NCBI GenBank assembly: GCA_024291935.2 | Contig: CM044309.1 | Location: 5,828,001 to 5,892,000 of the forward strand | DNA: 64,000 nucleotides | Reading direction: 5' to 3' | Origin: Okapia johnstoni | Lineage: Eukaryota > Chordata > Mammalia > Artiodactyla > Giraffidae | In this document: piece after piece, positions 57,499 to 64,000 of the stretch | Numbering within the stretch: the first letter of the stretch is position 1 | How the letters are laid out: each line of letters begins with the position of its first letter | Made by a program: the position numbers and the translations under genes | The notes under the pieces: model-generated | Seen by the model: only the letters and a program-made list of their open reading frames with translations | The model's database searches: none | What the model was told of the DNA's origin: nothing

Positions 57499-58854
57499 TA
57501 ATTATTCTGAGTGTAACATAAAATGTTTACACACCTAACCAAGACAAATAGAGTATATATCCTTTAAAGTGTTTTTATACAATTTATAAGATTTATAGTC
57601 CGTCTTATTAAGTTACTAAATTGATATGAATATCAGTAAAAATATTTTTTTTCTTGTCAAGGTGTTAGTCACATTAATAACTACCAAAATTCTGAAAATA
57701 AATAAAAGCTATCATATGAACACATCTTAATATGTGTTCATTTAATTTAATCAGAGATCAAATTATTTCTGATCAACATGTATTGATCATCATTTGATCA
57801 ATAAAGTAAGTGTGAAAACACCAGCACCAGCTGGTGCTGCATCCAGTGTCATTTCAATATAGTACTTTACCATTAACTTGATAGTTAATAATGAAGTTAT
57901 ACTTTTTATCACCAGAGAGATGATTTATTGCTATGAGACTTTAAATTTAGAATCCAAAATTTCTGAAATAAAATATAATACTCAAGCTATTGCTACTTTT
58001 TAATATAATTTTCTATAAAAGTGTCATACAAAATAAACATGAAGGTATTACGGCTCTTAATCAAGTCATATATTTTCACCAAAACTTTTAAAACTTGTGA
58101 AGATATTATTCTTGAGATATGTTTTTCAGGCACTTTTAAAAATCTAAAATTTCTGGAGTTGTTTTGACTTTGGGGATATTGAATGTATATAACCGCAAAT
58201 ACTGCTAGATTTAGTGACCAACAATTATAGAACTACATACTATGCACATCACCCTCTGGTACCTTGATTTTCTTTTGGGGTTAGATGTGCAACCCTAGTC
58301 TGGCAACAACTTTAACCATGAACTTACTCAAAAGGTGTAATCCTTTCACTTTTTTTCCCCTAGGACTATTTGGAAAGATAATTTCTATTTTGAGATTATG
58401 AGAGAGTCTAGTTAGTATAATAGCATCCTTTATAAAATAATACATGGTAATCTTAATAGAGGGTAAGGGGCACTGGGAGTGGGTCTACTTTAGACTGAGT
58501 TTTCAGCACTGTCTTCTCTGAGTAGATGACATTATAGAAAAGCTCTGGAAACGTAACACTAGAGAAGGAATCTCCTAAGAAAAAACAAATAAAGAACAAT
58601 GACAACAAAATAAGTGGAATATTTAAAAATAAATTACAATGAGAAAACTTACTATTTGACATGAGGAAGAAAGATAATCCCTTGGGAAATGATCTCCTAT
58701 GTGTCAAACAGCAAATTATCTCTGAATTTCAATCAACTTTAAATTCTGTTTTTGTCATTAATGAGTGCAAAACAAATTGAGGATCCCATGGATTGCTTTG
58801 CCTATTCATTTCTTGGAAAGTTAAGATACTTCGAGATTATGGTAAATTGAGAAG
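57499..58854. other. No recognised repeat; holds an inverted-repeat cluster
   Basis: Unique-looking AT-rich sequence. Apart from the cluster at 57716-57839 nothing stands out; the minus-strand open stretch 58453-58707 has no recognisable family. Confidence 0.5.
57716..57839. repeat. Cluster of three perfect inverted repeats
   Basis: In 124 bp: a 10 bp stem with 6-base loop (atgaacacat / atgtgttcat, 57716-57741), a 9 bp stem with 5-base loop (tattgatca / tgatcaata, 57781-57803), and an 18 bp palindrome without spacer (cagcaccagctggtgctg, 57822-57839). TGATCA occurs three times between 57770 and 57800. Confidence 0.85.
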
Positions 58855-58861
58855 TTTCATT

Positions 58862-59041
58862 GGTGGCTCAGATGGTAAAGTGTCTGCAATGCAGGAGACC
58901 TGGGTTCAGTCCCTGGGTTGGGAAGATCCCCAGCAGTCTACTCCAGTATTCTTGCCTGGAAAATCCCATGGACAGAGGAGCCTGGTAGGCTACAGTCCAT
59001 AGGGTCACAAAGAGTCAGACACAACTGAGCGACTTCACTTT
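58862..59041 (+). mobile_element. Bov-tA SINE, slightly 5'-truncated
   Basis: Starts at ggtggctcagatggtaaagt, body ctccagtattcttgcctgga, end gtcagacacaactgagcgac. Probable TSD tttcatt at 58855-58861 and 59042-59048. Confidence 0.92.
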
Positions 59042-59048
59042 TTTCATT

Positions 59049-60401
59049 ACTATTGTCCTCAAACCGGTGACATACAAACTTTGGTAAATTGCATGCCACT
59101 GATGCAGTAAGAATACAATTAATTTAAAAATTTCCTGGCTGATCACAAAAGAATGCTAAAGTGATCTGTCAGTGTTCTCTCTGTAGGAAAACTGACCTCT
59201 CTGCAGGAAAATTCACTACCTTCATGAAAGACTGTCTTCAGCCCTGAAAAATCCTGTGTCTCACCTTTATTCTTTAAGATTGCACCATGACCAGAATTGC
59301 AAGTCATAGATTTATAGTTTATCCACATGGGCATTGTGTTTATTTGTGTGTAGATACACTTCTTCTTTTACCTAAAAATAGTACAGTAAAGCAAACCATG
59401 AGAAACAACCTCCCTTCTACCATTTTTCTCTTAATTAATACAACCAGAAAAAAGCAAAATAATGTTGGGAACTAACACCATTCGGGGGTGGCAATATTTC
59501 CTATCAATTAAAAATACTTCAAGAATTTCTGTATGAGGACTTTTCATGGACACTGAAAATGATCTTTTATTTAGAGATCATGTTTCATTCCATTGAAAAT
59601 GAATATATTTCCAGCAGTGCGGAGAAGAAAACTCAGCCTTGACATTTATAATCCTTGTCTGTATTACTATTCTGTGGAGGGGTAAAAAGAGCAGCTGTAT
59701 TTCACTGGGGAGAGAATTATCATATTTTGTTCTATATTCAAATAGACTCGCTATATTTGATACAAAGGCTCAAATTTACCCTGAAATGAAATTTAGGGTC
59801 CCTGCTAATTTTTCATGATGTGTTTTTCAGTAATCCACTTTATGATATGCAAACATTAAGTATCATTTTCAAATAGAGCTTTCTCTAGGGGAGAGTTGAA
59901 ACCATGACCCCTGAAGAATAAATCCCCTCCACTTAATGGTCATTAGATGTCACTTCTCTCCCAAATGATGCAGCTGTAAAAAGGTTTCTGTTTTCTTTGG
60001 CAACAAACTCAAATTGTATCCAACAAGGAATTAAAAAGCATTTAAATGGGAACTACAGATGTGTGAGCCATTTGGAAAAATAACTTACACTGACTTAAGT
60101 GAAATTTATGGAAATTTTTTGAACTAGCTTGGAACCATTTTAAAAGTTTAGATCATCGTTCAAATATCTTACCACACTATTTTATATCACCCTCAGTGGT
60201 TGCTTTTTGATTTCCATAAGTACATTTAGTCTCTGTGAATGCACCAGAAACTCACTCTTAGAGATGAAAGACTACTCAAAGTGCAGATAATAATGTAAAG
60301 AAAAGAAATATTTTCTTCTGTTCCGGTTTTAGGTGTGCATACGATTTGTATCTACCTATGGATATATACAGACACATGTAAGTATAAATATATTCTCTGG
60401 T
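59049..60401. other. No recognised feature (1.35 kb)
   Basis: Unique-looking sequence; small open stretches (59143-59334 minus, 59287-59475) show nothing recognisable. Confidence 0.5.
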
Positions 60402-60780
60402 GAAGAATTGGTGCTTTTGAACTGTGGTTTTGAAGACTCTTGCAAGTCCCTTGGACTGCAAGAAGATTCAACCAGTCCATCCTAAAGGAGATTGTCCTGA
60501 ATATTCATTGGAAGGACTGATGCTGAAGCTGAAACTCCAGTACATTGGCCACCTGATGCGAAGAACTGACTCATTGGAAAAGACCTTGATGCTGGGAAAG
60601 ACTGAAAGGAGGAGAAGGGGATGACAGAGGATGAGATGGTTGGATGGCATCACAGACTCAATGGACATGAGTTTGAGTAAGCTCTGGGAGTTGGTGATGG
60701 ACAGGGAAGCAGGGTGTGCTGCAGTCCATGGGGTTGCAAAGAGTTGCACAAGACTGAGTGACTGAACTGAACTGAACTGA
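60402..60780 (+). mobile_element. BovB LINE 3' fragment
   Basis: Starts gaagaattggtgcttttgaa and ends in TGAACTGAACTGAACTGA. C-terminal coding block ([20 protein letters not shown]) open at 60424-60624. It lies immediately upstream of an endonuclease-domain BovB fragment. Confidence 0.93.
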
Positions 60781-61395
60781 AGCAAGATATGGCAAGTTTG
60801 AACATTGACATCTAAGGAATCAGTGAACTAAAATGAATAGGAATGGTGAATTTAATTCAGATGATCGTTATATCTATTACTGTGGCAAGAATCCCACAGA
60901 AGAAATGGAGTACCCCTCATAGTCAACTAAATAATCCAAAATGTAGTACTTGGGTACAACCTCAAAAGTGACAGAATGATCTCAGTTGATTTCTGAGGCA
61001 AACCATTCAACACAATAGTAATCCAAGTCTATGCCCCAAGGACTGGTGCCAACAAAGCTAAAGTTGATCGGTTCTGTGAAGGACTACAACACATTCTAGA
61101 GCTAACACCAAAAAAAAAGATGTCCTTGTCATCATAGGGGATTGGAATGCAAAAGGAGGAAGTGAAGTGATACCCAGGATAACCACCGCATTTGGCCTTG
61201 GAGTATAAAATGAAGTAGGGCAAAGGCTAGAAGAGTTTTGTCAAGAGAACTGTTGGTCATAGCAAACAACCTTTTCCAACAACCCAAAAGATGACTCTAC
61301 ACATGGACATCACCACATGGTCAATACAGAAATCAGATTGATTATATTCTTTGCTGTAAAAAATGGAGAAGTCCTATAAAGCAAAGCTATAACTA
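60781..61395 (+). mobile_element. BovB LINE endonuclease-domain fragment
   Basis: Encodes, with many stops and indels, the N-terminal APE-type endonuclease of BovB: aacattgacatctaaggaat, then the catalytic-core-like block DVLVIIGDWNAKGG near 61120-61161, then AFGLGV and an EFCQEN-type block near 61230-61250. This is the only copy in the window carrying the endonuclease rather than the 3' part. Old and non-functional. Confidence 0.8.
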
Positions 61396-62400
61396 TAAAA
61401 TGAATGGAAGAAAATATGAGATATACCTTAATGGAAAAAATGGGAGAATATCTTCATGATATAAACATATTTCATAATAAAAATTTTTGAAGACAAGCCA
61501 TGAGATAAGTTGCTGGATTAAATTATATCAAATTTAAGGATTTTTTTATTTTTTATGATAATGGTCACTATCTACATATCCATCAAAAATTTCCTAGCCT
61601 GTCCTGTAGCTGGATTTGGGAACTGTGTCTTATTTTGGGCAATGGGCCGTATGCCAAATTAACATGTGTTACTTCTGTTAAAACACACTTAGAAAAGAGT
61701 ATGGTTAAACCATAACTTCTATCTCCTTTTCTCTGTATCAGTGGAGATCATATTTAAAATGGCAGTGCCAACAGATGGAGACCTCTTAGACTCCTAAGTC
61801 CCCACTCTGAAAGGACTCTTAGTCTGGCCAGAACTTGTCATACCCTTTGGATGATATTCTGTGTTAAAACATCAAGATTTTGAAATCATTTGTTCCTATA
61901 ATATAGCCTACTCTCTCCTGACGGTTACACACATCAACAAAGGCTAGATGATGATCTTCTGTCTGAAACCAAAAGTAAAAGTAAATGCAATATAAAATGA
62001 ACTCCTAGAAGTCAACAGGAAAGGTATAAGAAATATAATATAAACCAATGAGCAAAGGACAGTAATATAAAATTCAAAACACAGAATAATGAAATTTCTA
62101 ATAAATATTTGATTCTAATTCACTAGGAAGTTTATCATTGTGAATTTTAAAAATGGTAATGCTGAAGATAAATATTGGATAATAGCAAGTGTTAGGTTGA
62201 AGAAATATTGAAAATTTCATATACTTCTATTGAGAGTTTAAATAGTTACAGTCATTGTAGAAAGTGCTTTTTCAGAACTTAGTAAAATACTATGTGTATA
62301 ATTTGGGATCTAGAAATTCCATCCTAGGCATAGATTCCCACTCAGTCCAGTAACTCCTTCTTGTCTGTTTGTAATAGAAGAGTCTCATTCTCTATGGAAC
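61396..62400 (+). mobile_element. Old L1 ORF2 remnant
   Basis: Faint ORF2-like order: ggagaatatcttcatgatat ... aaattatatcaaatttaag (61441-61540), and near 62190-62345 a decayed C-terminal region (gaaaatttcatatacttcta, gttacagtcattgtagaaag, gatctagaaattccatccta). Sequence between is unclear. Confidence 0.45.
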
Positions 62401-62677
62401 AGATTAAAAAATGTAGCAAATTAAATTACAGAATATTGTTAGTAGGTAGAAACAAAGACTATATATGTGTGTGTATATAAGTATATATAGATATATAGTA
62501 AAGTCATAAAAGCATAATATTGTTTGAAAGATGAAATATTTTGATACAAATATCGATAGTATTTATGTTGATTTTAAAATATGTACCATAGTTTATTTAA
62601 AGGCATATATCAAATAATGGACATATACTTGTGTGGGAGGAAGCAATGGGAGTATGGCATAAGAATGAAACAAAAGA

Positions 62678-64000
<1,323 letters not shown>

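Overview
The window is non-coding DNA from a ruminant genome, almost certainly a bovid. This is read directly from its repeats. It carries BovB (RTE-clade) LINEs ending in the TGAAC-repeat tail, tRNA-headed Bov-tA SINEs, Bov-A2/BovA SINEs with CAG tails, a CHR-type SINE and ruminant L1 3' ends. The species (cattle, buffalo, sheep, goat) cannot be fixed from this stretch. The base composition is AT-rich. I find no host protein-coding exon, CpG-island promoter, functional RNA gene, CRISPR array or bacterial operon. Every recognisable coding stretch belongs to a LINE reverse transcriptase, a LINE endonuclease or an L1 protein. Adding the repeat spans listed here gives roughly 27 of 64 kb; the rest is unique sequence or repeats too old for me to recognise.

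Layout. 1-5 kb: an antisense LTR, a BovB inside an older BovB, a CHR SINE, and a tRNA-Glu pseudogene joined to a second LTR-like element. 5-19 kb: sparse, with a short L1 3' end, a Bov-tA, a rearranged BovB holding a Bov-A2, MIR and old L1 relics, and long unique stretches. 19-31 kb: dense, with a 1 kb BovB, an L2 hosting two SINEs, two antisense LTR families each present twice (one copy inside a Bov-tA), a young 1.2 kb L1 and several Bov-tA. 31-46 kb: a three-unit Bov-A2, and an L1 flanked by about 180 bp of duplicated target sequence that was later split by a BovB. 46-56 kb: two BovBs head to head, an L1 with an inverted 5' part and a BovB inside it, and an internally deleted L1 carrying two SINEs and a BovB with an open frame of over 230 codons. 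56-64 kb: mostly unique, then BovB 3'-end and endonuclease fragments, and an antisense L1 reverse transcriptase running off the right edge.

The elements do not form a pathway. Their interest is as an insertion record: target-site duplications (TSDs) can be read for many of them and give a relative order of events. No undescribed biological system is visible. The best leads are structural: the unusually long L1 target duplication, twin-priming-type inversions in both a BovB and an L1, composite SINE units, and an L1 lacking the region between ORF1 and the end of ORF2.
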